A DNA stretch of 64,000 nucleotides from Henriciella sp045287255 (GTDB lineage: Bacteria > Pseudomonadota > Alphaproteobacteria > Caulobacterales > Hyphomonadaceae), in NCBI RefSeq assembly GCF_045287255.1, contig NZ_CP137142.1:1550001-1614000 (forward strand), written 5' to 3'. The notes under the pieces are model-generated. The model had not been told where the DNA came from. It saw only the letters and a program-made list of their open reading frames with translations, and searched no databases. The position numbers and the translations under genes are program-made. Of the stretch, positions 34,662 to 43,828 are shown piece after piece (the first letter of the stretch is position 1; each line of letters opens with the position of its first letter).

Positions 34662-35173
34662 CCGGTATTTCTCCAGCTTGGATGCGGCGTTGTGAACAAG
34701 CCCTCACTAACATATTCTCGCCACTTGGCAACCGTCGCAGTCAAAGTCTTCTCTACACGCGAGCCAAGATGCCATTTTTGTGCATAGCCCCCGACCAGAA
34801 TGATCAGCTCAACTTGCGACAGCGCTTCCATCAATTGTGGTCGCCAGGTTGGTGCGCAGCGTTTCATGGGCGGAATATCACTGCCATTCTTGTCATAGCC
34901 GGGGAAACAAAACCCCATTGGGACAATCGCAACTTTCGAAGCATCATAGAATGTCTCTTCATCCATCCCGAGCCAGTCTCGCAAGCGAACGCCAGATGGG
35001 TCGGTAAAGGGGCGACCAGACAAATCGGCCAGGTTGCCCGGGGCCTGCCCCGCTATAAGTATCCTGGCTGTGGAGGAAACTTGCAGGATTGGATTTGGCG
35101 CCCGTTCCATGTCGTTTCGGCATAATTGACATGCCCGGATTTCACTTTCGAGCGCGTGAAGATCATGTTCCAT
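34586..35173 (-). CDS. Uracil-DNA glycosylase family protein
   Basis: 195 residues of the UDG superfamily. Motif A appears as GQAPGNLADLSGRPFTDPSG, the catalytic/aromatic region as VAIVPMGFCFPGYDKNGSD, and the C-terminal motif as TTPHPSWRNTGW. The N-terminal CQLCRN pair resembles half of the Fe-S cluster of family 4/5 enzymes, but further cluster cysteines are not obvious, so it fits the small Fe-S-free subgroup. It likely removes uracil or related lesions. Its ATG at 35173 is divergent from pirin. Confidence 0.88.
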   Translation of the reverse strand: MEHDLHALESEIRACQLCRNDMERAPNPILQVSSTARILIAGQAPGNLADLSGRPFTDPSGVRLRDWLGMDEETFYDASKVAIVPMGFCFPGYDKNGSDIPPMKRCAPTWRPQLMEALSQVELIILVGGYAQKWHLGSRVEKTLTATVAKWREYVSEGLFTTPHPSWRNTGWLKRNPWFEEDALPVLRKKVQALL

Positions 35174-35220
35174 AGCTCAATACCTGCAACAGACTTCAAA
35201 ACTTGCCAAGGAACGACATT

Positions 35221-36126
35221 GTGACTGCTTTTATCGACAAGATTATCAAGCCCCGGGAGAAGGACCTTGGCGACGGCTTTGTGGTCAGACGGATACTGCC
35301 CTTTCACGCCCAGAAAATGGTCGGCCCCTTCATTTTCTTCGACCATTTTGGCCCTGTAAATTACGCGCCCGGTAAGGGCTTCGATGTTCGCCCGCATCCT
35401 CATATCGGCCTTGCGACGGTGACTTTTCTGTATGAAGGGGCCATCCGCCATAAGGACATGCTGGGCAATGATCTGGTTATCCGTCCCGGCGCGGTAAACT
35501 GGATGACCGCCGGGCGCGGGATTAGTCACTCGGAACGCACGCCGGATGAAGAACGCGCAAGCGGACAGTCCATGCATGGCATTCAAACCTGGGTCGCTTT
35601 GCCCGAAGACTTGCAGGAAATTGAGCCGGACTTCGTTCACCACCCGGCAGAAACCCTGCCCGAGTTTGACCTCGGCGGCGCCAAAGCACGGGTCTTGGCG
35701 GGCAAGGCGTTTGGCCATGAAAGCCCGGTCGAGTACCCACACCCGATCTGGTATGTCGGCGCGGATGCCCTGAATGGCGCTGAGTTCGTGATCAGTAAGG
35801 ATGAGTGCGAGGAACGCGCGCTCTATGTCGCTGATGGGAAAGCATTGATCGATGGGACAGAGGTTGAAGCCGGACAAATGGCAATTCTAACCCCCGGGAC
35901 AGATGTTCCTGTATCAGTTGCTCCAGACACGCGCTTCATGCTGGCGGGCGGTGCGCCAATGGATGGGCCACGAAAGATCGATTGGAACTTTGTCTCCACA
36001 GACACAGCGCGCATTGAGCAGGCAAAAGCAGACTGGCGCGCCTCTATTGCGGGGAACTGGAAAGGTACACCGTTTGGTATGCCACCGGGTGAAAGTGACT
36101 ATATCCCCCTGCCCGGTGAGGATTGA
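35221..36126 (+). CDS. Pirin family protein
   Basis: 301-residue double-cupin. The N-terminal metal cupin is complete: PHPHIGLATVTFLYEGAIRHKD with three histidines and a glutamate, GRGISHSERTP and MHGIQTWVALP. Some bacterial pirins oxidise quercetin; the role here is open. GTG at 35221 is chosen since AAGGA lies 8 bases before it; an in-frame TTG at 35203 has no ribosome site. Transcribed away from the glycosylase gene with a 47-base gap. Confidence 0.92.
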   Translation: MTAFIDKIIKPREKDLGDGFVVRRILPFHAQKMVGPFIFFDHFGPVNYAPGKGFDVRPHPHIGLATVTFLYEGAIRHKDMLGNDLVIRPGAVNWMTAGRGISHSERTPDEERASGQSMHGIQTWVALPEDLQEIEPDFVHHPAETLPEFDLGGAKARVLAGKAFGHESPVEYPHPIWYVGADALNGAEFVISKDECEERALYVADGKALIDGTEVEAGQMAILTPGTDVPVSVAPDTRFMLAGGAPMDGPRKIDWNFVSTDTARIEQAKADWRASIAGNWKGTPFGMPPGESDYIPLPGED

Positions 36127-36221
36127 GCTTAGCGAGACCCCAGCACACCCGAATTCTTGTCGCTCTGTCATGACTGTGCCAAACAGCTTGCAATATGACA
36201 GTTCCGACAGGAGTCGCTTCA

Positions 36222-37991
36222 ATGCTTCGTACAACCCTTGCCGTATCGGCTATCGCCCTTCTCACTGCCTGTTCCGGTGAGACCCCACCCGTCGAAACAG
36301 AGGCAGATACCCCTCCTGTTGTCCTGGAGACCACAGAAGCCCCTGAAGCCGTTAGCCTACCGCTCCCGCTGCCAACAAATACCACAGCCGCAATCACAGC
36401 CGAAGATATGGCCGTGCGAATCAAAACGCTGGCGGATGATGCATTTGAGGGGCGCGGCCCCGGCTCCGAAGTCGGCGAGAAGGCCGCTGACTGGATTGCT
36501 CAGGAAATGGCCCGTATCGGCGTTCAGCCAGGCGGCGACAATGGCAGCTACTTTCAGGACGTTGGTATGGTTGAGCAGACCATTGACGAAGCCAAGTCCA
36601 GCTTAACCTTCGCTGGCGGCGCTTCCGGCGAGACCTTCCCAATGACCCTGAAAGAGGATGCCGTCCTGTGGACCAAGCGTCAGTCCGTCAATGAGCTTGA
36701 CTGGACTGACAGTGAACTGGTCTTTGTCGGCTATGGCGTTGTTGCGCCGGAATATGGCTGGAATGATTATGCAGGCCTTGATGTCGAAGGCAAAACCGTC
36801 GTCATGCTGGTCAACGATCCGGGCTATGCGCTGGAAGGTGAGCTCTTCAAAGGCAAGGCGATGACCTATTATGGCCGCTGGACCTACAAATTCGAGGAAG
36901 CTGCCCGTCAGGGTGCCACCGGAGCGATTGTCATTCATGAAACGGCCCCGGCCTCTTATGGCTGGGATGTGGTGGCCAATTCCTGGTCCGGTGCGCAGGC
37001 TGATCTGGTTCGCGGTGATGGTGGCGACAGCCGCACCGTCTTTGAAAGCTGGATCACCGAAGAAACCGCGCGCGCCCTATTTGCCGAAGCGGGTCTCGAT
37101 TTCAATGAGATGAAAGTGGCCGCAAAAACCCAGGGCTTTACGCCTGTCGATATGGGTGAGCTGACAGCAAGCGGCAGCCTCACACAGACTGTGACCACAA
37201 CGACCTCTCGCAATGTCGTTGGCATCCTGCCGGGCAAGACAGCCCCTGATGAGCATGTCCTGTTCACGGCGCACTGGGACCACCTCGGCAAGAAGTCTGA
37301 AGAAAGATCAGGTGAACCAACGCAGGACTTCTACCGCGATGATATTTTCAATGGCGCGGTCGATAATGCTACAGGGACATCAGCTCTCTTGGAAATGGCC
37401 GAAGCCATGGCGGCGCAAGACCTAGATCGCTCTGCACTCTTCCTCGCTGTAACACTGGAAGAAAGCGGCCTGCTTGGCTCAGCCTATTATGCCGAGAACC
37501 CAACCGTTCCGATGAACCAGATTGTGGCTGGCCTGAACATGGATGGCATGCTGCCAGTTGGCCGGACCAAGGATATGGTTGTTGTCGGCTATGGTGCGTC
37601 AGAGCTTGAGGATCGCCTGAAAGCGATTCTGGATGAAGCTGACCGGGTGATTGTCCCTGATCCAAATCCGCAAGCGGGTTATTTCTATCGCTCGGACCAC
37701 GTCTCCTTCGCGAAAAAAGGCGTACCAATGCTGTATGCCGATGGCGGCTTCGACAAGCTTGATGGCGGGGTTGCGGCAGGGCGTGCGTTTGGCGATACCT
37801 ATACCGCCCAGCGTTATCACAAGCCTATGGACGAGTATGCCGAGAGCTGGGACCTGACGGGCTTTGAGGAAGACGTTACCGTTCTCTATGAACTCGGCCT
37901 GGGTATTGCAAACTCAACGGACTGGCCGACCTGGTATCCGGGCAATGAGTTCGAAGCGATCCGTAAGACCTCTCTGGCTGAGAAAGAGTAG
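36222..37991 (+). CDS. Exported M28 zinc aminopeptidase lipoprotein
   Basis: 589 residues. A lipoprotein signal (MLRTTLAVSAIALLTAC; lipobox LTAC) is followed by a Pro/Glu/Thr-rich linker, a PA-like insert (about 170-320) and an M28 metallopeptidase domain with all zinc ligands: FTAHWDHLG, GAVDNATGTSALLEMAEAM, TLEESGLLGSAYY and SDHVSFAKKG. It probably trims peptides in the periplasm or outer membrane. ATG at 36222 has CAGGAG upstream. It is followed after 3 bases by rlmJ. Confidence 0.94.
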   Translation: MLRTTLAVSAIALLTACSGETPPVETEADTPPVVLETTEAPEAVSLPLPLPTNTTAAITAEDMAVRIKTLADDAFEGRGPGSEVGEKAADWIAQEMARIGVQPGGDNGSYFQDVGMVEQTIDEAKSSLTFAGGASGETFPMTLKEDAVLWTKRQSVNELDWTDSELVFVGYGVVAPEYGWNDYAGLDVEGKTVVMLVNDPGYALEGELFKGKAMTYYGRWTYKFEEAARQGATGAIVIHETAPASYGWDVVANSWSGAQADLVRGDGGDSRTVFESWITEETARALFAEAGLDFNEMKVAAKTQGFTPVDMGELTASGSLTQTVTTTTSRNVVGILPGKTAPDEHVLFTAHWDHLGKKSEERSGEPTQDFYRDDIFNGAVDNATGTSALLEMAEAMAAQDLDRSALFLAVTLEESGLLGSAYYAENPTVPMNQIVAGLNMDGMLPVGRTKDMVVVGYGASELEDRLKAILDEADRVIVPDPNPQAGYFYRSDHVSFAKKGVPMLYADGGFDKLDGGVAAGRAFGDTYTAQRYHKPMDEYAESWDLTGFEEDVTVLYELGLGIANSTDWPTWYPGNEFEAIRKTSLAEKE

Positions 37992-37994
37992 ACC

Positions 37995-38777
37995 TTGCTT
38001 TCTTACCAGCACGGCTATCACGCGGGGAACCGCGCCGATGTGCTCAAGCACGCCGTGCTGCATGCTGTGCTGGAAGAAGAAGCCAAAGCCGGAAAGCCTC
38101 TGCTCTATGTGGAAACCCATTCTGCGCGGGGCTTTTACGACCTGACTGGGGATAAAGCCCGCAAGACCGGCGAGGCTGATCTTGGCGTGCTAGCTATGCC
38201 CAAGGCCGATAAAGCCGCACGGGCGCTACAACCCTGGCTGCGCCATGTTCAAGGTAAGGGCCCAAAGTCCTATCCCGGATCACCGGCATTGGCTGTGCAG
38301 CTGCTTGGCCCATCTGCGCGGATTGCCTTGTTTGAAAAGCATCCAGCTGAACATGCCGCGCTTGCCAAAGCCCTCGCCAAGGAACCCCGCGCGCTCATCC
38401 GTAAGGAAGACGGCTATCGTGGTGCGTTGCGTCTGCAGCCGCGGCGCGGCGAAGAGATGCTGGTTATGCTCGACCCCAGCTATGAAACCGAGGCCGATAT
38501 GGATGCCCTCGCCAATTGGGTGCCACGGGCGATGATGAAATGGCCCAAGGCGCGCTTCCTGATCTGGCTACCTCTGTTCGCCGATGGCCGCGAGGAAGAG
38601 TTTGGCGCCTTCTTGTCAGAGCTGGATGAAGGGTTTGTTGCCGGGTCCCGCTGGGCCAGACGCTCGCAAGACCCATCCGCGCTTGAGGGCTCAGCGATGA
38701 TCGGGTTGCGGATTAGCGGCCCGGCGGCGAAACGCGCTTTCGCAATCGCTGCGGAGCTGGACAAGCTATGGGCCTAA
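37995..38777 (+). CDS. rlmJ: 23S rRNA A2030 N6-methyltransferase
   Basis: 260-residue RlmJ, which methylates A2030 of 23S rRNA with SAM. The start MLSYQHGYHAGNRADVLKHAVL is the family opening and is read from TTG at 37995; the catalytic motif is VMLDPSYE near residue 160, and KARFLIWLPLF follows. TTG start is supported by the alignment with the family and by the lack of an ATG nearby. Located 3 bases after the peptidase stop. Confidence 0.94.
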   Translation: MLSYQHGYHAGNRADVLKHAVLHAVLEEEAKAGKPLLYVETHSARGFYDLTGDKARKTGEADLGVLAMPKADKAARALQPWLRHVQGKGPKSYPGSPALAVQLLGPSARIALFEKHPAEHAALAKALAKEPRALIRKEDGYRGALRLQPRRGEEMLVMLDPSYETEADMDALANWVPRAMMKWPKARFLIWLPLFADGREEEFGAFLSELDEGFVAGSRWARRSQDPSALEGSAMIGLRISGPAAKRAFAIAAELDKLWA

Positions 38778-38781
38778 CCCT

Positions 38782-40542
38782 TTAAGCCGTCTCGCGATTC
38801 TTCACGTCAGTCTGTTGGTCAATTTCCCGTGGAACATAGCTGGAGGCTGGCAACACAAGGGTCGCCGTTGTACCAACACCAACACGGCTCTTCAGGATGA
38901 CATCACCGTCATGCAGACGGGCCAAGTGACGACACAGCGTCAGGCCAAGGCCTGCGCCATTCGTATCGCGCGCAAGTCCACCATCGGTCTGATAGAAGGC
39001 TTCGAACACATGATCGAGTTCATCCTGAGGGATACCGGGGCCAAAGTCACGAATGGAAATGAACGGACGACCCGCTTCATCCAGACGCGCACGAATGACC
39101 AGCCGCGGATCCGTTTCACGGAACCGGAAGGCATTTGACAGCAGGCTGATCAGGATACGCTGACAAACGAACTCATCAACCAGCAGATATTGCAGCTTCG
39201 GACTGACAGAAACATCAAGGATGGATAGATCCTTGATGCCTTCAAAGCTCGCCGCCAGAGAGATGGATTTGGCCAAGACCGATCGCAAATCAACGCGGTG
39301 CGGTTCAACCAGGAATCTCCCTAAACCGACTTTCGAATAGTCGATAATGTCATCGACCAGCCGCAACAGGTGATCCCCACTCTGCTGAATGCCGTCGGCA
39401 TAGTCGGTGATTTCCTTGCGACTGAGCTCAACCTTTGAGCTGGTCGACATCAAGGTCGAGTAACCGATAATGACGTTGAGGGGTGTACGTAATTCATGGC
39501 TCATGGTCGACAGGAAGCGGCTCTTGGCCTCATCGGCTTCCTCAGCCTCGCGGCGCGCATCAACCAGTTCGCGCTCACGCGCCTTCATCGCCGTGACATC
39601 GGTGTGGACAACGACACTACCGCCCGATTCCACTTCGTGGACAGAGCGCAAGAGCCAATGGCTACCTTGGCGAATGGTCCGCACGCCTTGCTCGCTATTT
39701 CCAAACGTATCGCGCGTCAGCTGGCTCTCGAACAAAGCTCGGTGACGATCATTCGCCAGAACCAGTGAACCATCGGTTCCAAAGAAAGCAAAAGCGTCAT
39801 GTGACGCATTAATCGCATTCGATAGCGTGTTCTTGGCCATCAGCGTTTCGTGCGTTCGATTGATGTTGGCTTTCAACTGATTGTAACTCATCAAGCTGCT
39901 ATTGGCCAAAGCCATGAGAAACAGACCGCCCATAACCGACAAAGCCAGTGCGAAGTCTCCATCGTACACGAAGACTGCCATGATTGACGGCAGCAAGCAT
40001 GGAAAAACAAACCGGACCGTGTGACGCGGGAGTGGCGTGATCAAGCTGACTACACCGGCCGCCATGCCCGCATGCATGACAAACAGGAAGAGCATCAAGG
40101 TCGTGTCACCTGATGCAAATCCAAACAGGAAGCCGGTTCCACCCCACAATATGCCCGCAATCAGAGAGGCATATTCTCCTTTGCGCAGATACGAGCCGCT
40201 GACCGATTTTGGCTCAGGCAGCTTACGCATGCGCCAGGAAGTGTACATCTGAAACAGGCCAATAGCGACGACAACCCCCGTCCAGCTCAGGACGATCCAT
40301 GGCTTGCTCGATCCCCAAACCGTAAAGCCAATAAGGATCGCTGCCAGACTGTTGATGAATCCCATTGGCAATTGCTGTTTGGTCAGCAAAAGCTGTTGGG
40401 CAAGATAAACGTCCGCTTGTGCCCCATCAGCAGGTTTGCCAAAGGGGCCAAACAAGGCCATGAATGTTGCCGAGGGATCACGCGCGATTTTCATTACGGC
40501 CACTGATGGCATATCCGACTTAACATGACGCAAAGCTGGCAT
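38782..40542 (-). CDS. Membrane-bound PAS histidine kinase
   Basis: 586 residues. About six membrane helices occupy residues 60-225 (e.g. GFINSLAAILIGFTVWG, AGMAAGVVSLITPL, ALALSVMGGLFLMALA). A PAS-like domain follows (INASHDAFAFFGTDGSLVLAN), then the HisKA H-box FLSTMSHELRTPLN and ATPase motifs ISLLSNAFRFRE, IRDFGPGIP and GAGLGLTLCRHLA. No receiver domain and no response regulator neighbour, so its partner is elsewhere. Start is uncertain (ATG 40542, 40512 or 40494; none with a good ribosome site). Confidence 0.9.
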   Translation of the reverse strand: MPALRHVKSDMPSVAVMKIARDPSATFMALFGPFGKPADGAQADVYLAQQLLLTKQQLPMGFINSLAAILIGFTVWGSSKPWIVLSWTGVVVAIGLFQMYTSWRMRKLPEPKSVSGSYLRKGEYASLIAGILWGGTGFLFGFASGDTTLMLFLFVMHAGMAAGVVSLITPLPRHTVRFVFPCLLPSIMAVFVYDGDFALALSVMGGLFLMALANSSLMSYNQLKANINRTHETLMAKNTLSNAINASHDAFAFFGTDGSLVLANDRHRALFESQLTRDTFGNSEQGVRTIRQGSHWLLRSVHEVESGGSVVVHTDVTAMKARERELVDARREAEEADEAKSRFLSTMSHELRTPLNVIIGYSTLMSTSSKVELSRKEITDYADGIQQSGDHLLRLVDDIIDYSKVGLGRFLVEPHRVDLRSVLAKSISLAASFEGIKDLSILDVSVSPKLQYLLVDEFVCQRILISLLSNAFRFRETDPRLVIRARLDEAGRPFISIRDFGPGIPQDELDHVFEAFYQTDGGLARDTNGAGLGLTLCRHLARLHDGDVILKSRVGVGTTATLVLPASSYVPREIDQQTDVKNRETA

Positions 40543-40597
40543 TTGAATTGCGTAATCTGCAGTAACTTTTACAGAACACTTAGTAGAGTGGAATTTG

Positions 40598-41938
40598 ATG
40601 AATATGGCTCAAAGTTCAACTTCCAATCCTCCGCATGGCGAACGCACTGATCATATCGGAAAGGCTTTTGGCCTGGATAGCCGCATGGCGATTATCGGCG
40701 GGGGTCCAGCAGGATTAAGTCTGGCTCGCCTTCTGAAAGAACAGGGCTTCACAAATATCGAGGTGCTGGAGGCACTCCCCCAGGTCGGCGGGAAATCCTT
40801 TACCGTGTATCATGGCAAGACCGTGGTTGAGATGGGAACCTGCTATGCGACCTTCTCGCATAAGGTGACCAATCGCTGGATGCGTGAAATGGGCATCAAG
40901 ATGTCTGGTCTTAAGAAGCAGACTTTCGAAGGCGACCGATTTACCCGCTACGTTCGCAAAGGTCCGGGCCCAAACCTCTTCCTGCAACTGTATCGCTACT
41001 GGACAGACAAGGCAAAGCTGCAAAAGGCTCTTGCTCTGGAGACACCGCCAGAATGGGCACTGGAACAGGCGGCGATGCCGATCCAGGATTGGTTGGCAGA
41101 ACGTAACCTGGGCAAGATCGAACGCTTCATGCACCGATCCACGACGAACATCGCCTATGGTTTTGTTGATGAAATTCCGACCGTGCAGGCTTTGAACTGG
41201 AATGACATGGCCCTGCTCTGGACTGGCATCCTTAAACAATTGAAAATGCCCGATATTGGCTGGGCCAGATTCTGGAGCAGAATTGCTGATGATCTGAATG
41301 TGCGGGTTAATGCCCGCGTCACCTTGATCGACCGGACCGGACCTGAAATCACCGTCACAACAGAGGATGGGGAAACAAAGGCCTATGATCAGCTTGTGTG
41401 CGCCATTCCAGTGGATGACTTTATGAAGCTGACGGCGCCCACCGAAGACGAATCCTATGTCGCGAACTCTGTGTTCTGGAATGGCTACACGACCACCCTG
41501 TTTGCGGCAGAGAACTGGTTCACCGATACAGATGTGGAGAGCTATCTCGCCTCTGTTATCCCAGGCGCAGAGCGGGGGCAGCTCCTGTCCGCCCGCCTCG
41601 ACGGGTATGAAGCCGATCTTGGGGGCCACCTTTATCTGTCCGGTCAGCTCTCTGGCGATTACGACTCTGACGAATTGAAAGAGATCCTGCGTAAGGATAT
41701 CAGCGACAAAGGTGGCAACGTCACCAACATCATTTTGCAAAAAATGTGGAAGTATCATGCGCTGTATCAGTCGGATGCCATACGTGAGGGGCTTTTGACC
41801 CGACTAAAGACAATGCAAGGCGGCGATTCACGCACTTGGTATACAGGCGCAACATTCTCGTATGAGGCCGTCTCCCATATCGTCAATTTTAACGTTCAAC
41901 TGGCGCAGGATATGCACCAGTCAGCACTCGCCTCATAA
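40598..41938 (+). CDS. FAD-dependent oxidoreductase, unassigned substrate
   Basis: 446-residue flavoprotein. FAD-binding motif MAIIGGGPAGLSLARLLKE starts at residue 29, preceded by a polar leader; VGGKSFTV, the VRVNARVTLIDRTG segment and a late WYTGATFSYEAVSHI close the flavin site as in amine oxidases and plant-type polyketide-linked FAD oxidases. Substrate unknown. ATG at 40598. The gene downstream (thioesterase fold) follows 12 bases after the stop, indicating a two-gene operon. Confidence 0.85.
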   Translation: MNMAQSSTSNPPHGERTDHIGKAFGLDSRMAIIGGGPAGLSLARLLKEQGFTNIEVLEALPQVGGKSFTVYHGKTVVEMGTCYATFSHKVTNRWMREMGIKMSGLKKQTFEGDRFTRYVRKGPGPNLFLQLYRYWTDKAKLQKALALETPPEWALEQAAMPIQDWLAERNLGKIERFMHRSTTNIAYGFVDEIPTVQALNWNDMALLWTGILKQLKMPDIGWARFWSRIADDLNVRVNARVTLIDRTGPEITVTTEDGETKAYDQLVCAIPVDDFMKLTAPTEDESYVANSVFWNGYTTTLFAAENWFTDTDVESYLASVIPGAERGQLLSARLDGYEADLGGHLYLSGQLSGDYDSDELKEILRKDISDKGGNVTNIILQKMWKYHALYQSDAIREGLLTRLKTMQGGDSRTWYTGATFSYEAVSHIVNFNVQLAQDMHQSALAS

Positions 41939-41950
41939 GGGAGTGTCAAA

Positions 41951-42493
41951 GTGAACCTGTTTTTCCGCCTTGTCCGTATTTTTCTCGCCGCACTCTTTTC
42001 AAAAAAGGATGGCGGCATCACCGATCTCTATAAGCTGAAGTTTAGCGTCTGGCTGACCGATCAGGACATGTTCGCGCATATGACGAACAGTCGGTATTTT
42101 TCATTCTCTGATCTTGGCACCATTAACTTTATCATTCGCTCAAACTGCTGGGGCACCATGCGCAAGCGTGGCTGGATCCCAGTCATTCTGTCTGAAAAAG
42201 TCATTGTCGGGAAAATGCTGAAATTCCCACAAGCGTTTGAGCTTGAAACCCAGATCACATGCTGGGACGACACCTATGTCGCTATCCAGCATAAGTTTGT
42301 CCGCAAAGGTCGAACCCATGCCACCGTCGAGCTGGTCGCCAAGTTTGCTGCAACGGACAGATCATTCGTGAACCCAGAGATGGTGCTGAAAGCCGTCGGC
42401 CATGACGTGACCTCACCGCCCCTGACCAAGACGTTCATAGAACTCAGAGACGATATTATTGCCGCGCGGCAAAAGAATAAAAATTCTACTTAA
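41951..42493 (+). CDS. Acyl-CoA thioesterase-fold protein (THEM6-like)
   Basis: 180 residues. N-terminal hydrophobic helix (LFFRLVRIFLAALFS) is followed by a 4HBT hotdog domain: LKFSVWLTDQDMFAHMTNSRYFSFSDLG, with Asp/His/Asn in the active-site segment, then VIVGKMLKFPQAFELETQITCWDD and IQHKFVRKGRTHATVELVAKF. Similar to the THEM6/Al family of acyl thioesterases. GTG at 41951 is preceded by AAGGGAG. Operon with the flavoprotein suggests both act on the same acyl compound. Confidence 0.85.
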   Translation: MNLFFRLVRIFLAALFSKKDGGITDLYKLKFSVWLTDQDMFAHMTNSRYFSFSDLGTINFIIRSNCWGTMRKRGWIPVILSEKVIVGKMLKFPQAFELETQITCWDDTYVAIQHKFVRKGRTHATVELVAKFAATDRSFVNPEMVLKAVGHDVTSPPLTKTFIELRDDIIAARQKNKNST

Positions 42494-42558
42494 TGTTGAT
42501 TAAATCCAATTTTCCCCTAATATTGTAATTGTAACATGACTGGGGACACACGAGAGTT

Positions 42559-42804
42559 ATGCCACAATGGCGGTTTGAACATGAAGTGCTCAAGCGATCG
42601 CTTGCAACACTCTCCACCTATGACACAGCCACATGGCGGCAGACGCCTGAGAGTTTTGAAGCGATTGAATTCAACTTGCTGATTGAAGACATGACCGAAG
42701 CATTGGAGCACCTTTACCGGACATGCGAAAAACTGGAGCATCATGCGGCAAAACATGTTCTGCAGGCCCCTGCTCTGGCACCGCTTAAACGATCCGGGAC
42801 TTAA
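42559..42804 (+). CDS. 81-residue protein of unknown function
   Basis: Short helical protein (MPQWRFEHEVLKRSLATL, LLIEDMTEALEHLYRTC, EKLEHHAAKHVL). I do not recognise it. The ATG has only a weak ribosome site (GAGAGTT), and it stands alone between the thioesterase and cysD genes; coding is plausible from codon use and the helical pattern, but not certain. Confidence 0.5.
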   Translation: MPQWRFEHEVLKRSLATLSTYDTATWRQTPESFEAIEFNLLIEDMTEALEHLYRTCEKLEHHAAKHVLQAPALAPLKRSGT

Positions 42805-42883
42805 CCCTCCCTTACCCATATAAAAACTAAACAGTAGACTAGGCTGCAATCTACACGGTTGAATGCAGGCACCTTTCTATTAG

Positions 42884-43828
42884 GTGGAAGCGCAATCGAC
42901 CACCAAACAGGACACGTGTGCCACAGTGACATCGCTTACGCATCTCGACCGGCTCGAAGCCGAGAGTATCCACATCATTCGCGAGGTTGCCGCCTCAACG
43001 GAAAACCCGGTCATGCTCTACTCTGTGGGCAAGGACAGCGCCGTGATGTTGCATCTGGCGATGAAGGCTTTTTATCCCGGTATACCGCCATTTCCGCTAA
43101 TGCATGTCGATACGACCTGGAAGTTCAGCGAGATGATCGCGTTTCGTGATCGCAAGGCCAAAGAGCTCGGGCTGGACCTGATCGTCCACAAGAATGAAGA
43201 CGGGATTGCCGAGGGCATTGGCCCGTTCACGCATGGATCTGCGCTCCATACAGACGTGATGAAAACACAAGCGCTGAAGGCCGCGCTGACAAAGTACAAG
43301 TTTGATGCTGCATTCGGAGGTGCCCGCCGAGATGAGGAAAAGTCACGCGCGAAAGAGCGTATCTTCTCCTTCCGAACCGCAGAGCATCGCTGGGATCCAA
43401 AGAACCAGCGCCCTGAGCTTTGGAACCTCTACAATGCCCGTCTGGCACCGGGTGAAAGCATTCGTGCATTCCCGCTCTCGAATTGGACTGAGCTCGACAT
43501 CTGGCAGTATATCCGCCGCGAAAAGATTGAGATCGTCCCGCTCTACTATGCCGCCGAACGCCCGGTTGTGAACTGGGAAGGCACCGATATCATGGTTGAT
43601 GACGATCGCGTTCCAGAAGACTTGCGCAAAACCGCTGTGATGAAAAAAGTCCGCTTCCGGACCCTTGGTTGTTATCCGCTCACTGGCGCCGTTGAGAGCG
43701 AGGCGGATACGCTCGACGAGATTATCAAGGAAATGCTCCTCTCCACCAGCTCTGAGCGCGAAGGCCGCGTCATCGACCGCGATCAGGCCGCCTCCATGGA
43801 GAAGAAAAAACAAGAGGGGTATTTCTAA
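42884..43828 (+). CDS. cysD: Sulfate adenylyltransferase small subunit CysD
   Basis: 314-residue PAPS-reductase-like ATP pyrophosphatase that makes APS from sulfate and ATP with CysN. PP-loop VMLYSVGKDSAVMLHLA, FGGARRDEEKSRAKER and GCYPLTGAVES are present. GTG at 42884 gives 14 extra residues before TSLTHLDRLEAESIHIIRE, the usual start region, and GTG at 42926 is an alternative. Stop overlaps the cysNC start (TAATG). Confidence 0.95.
   Translation: MEAQSTTKQDTCATVTSLTHLDRLEAESIHIIREVAASTENPVMLYSVGKDSAVMLHLAMKAFYPGIPPFPLMHVDTTWKFSEMIAFRDRKAKELGLDLIVHKNEDGIAEGIGPFTHGSALHTDVMKTQALKAALTKYKFDAAFGGARRDEEKSRAKERIFSFRTAEHRWDPKNQRPELWNLYNARLAPGESIRAFPLSNWTELDIWQYIRREKIEIVPLYYAAERPVVNWEGTDIMVDDDRVPEDLRKTAVMKKVRFRTLGCYPLTGAVESEADTLDEIIKEMLLSTSSEREGRVIDRDQAASMEKKKQEGYF

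Noticed and set aside
40715..41758. 347-codon frame antisense to the flavoprotein
   Set aside because: The plus-strand gene has clear FAD motifs; the antisense frame has none.
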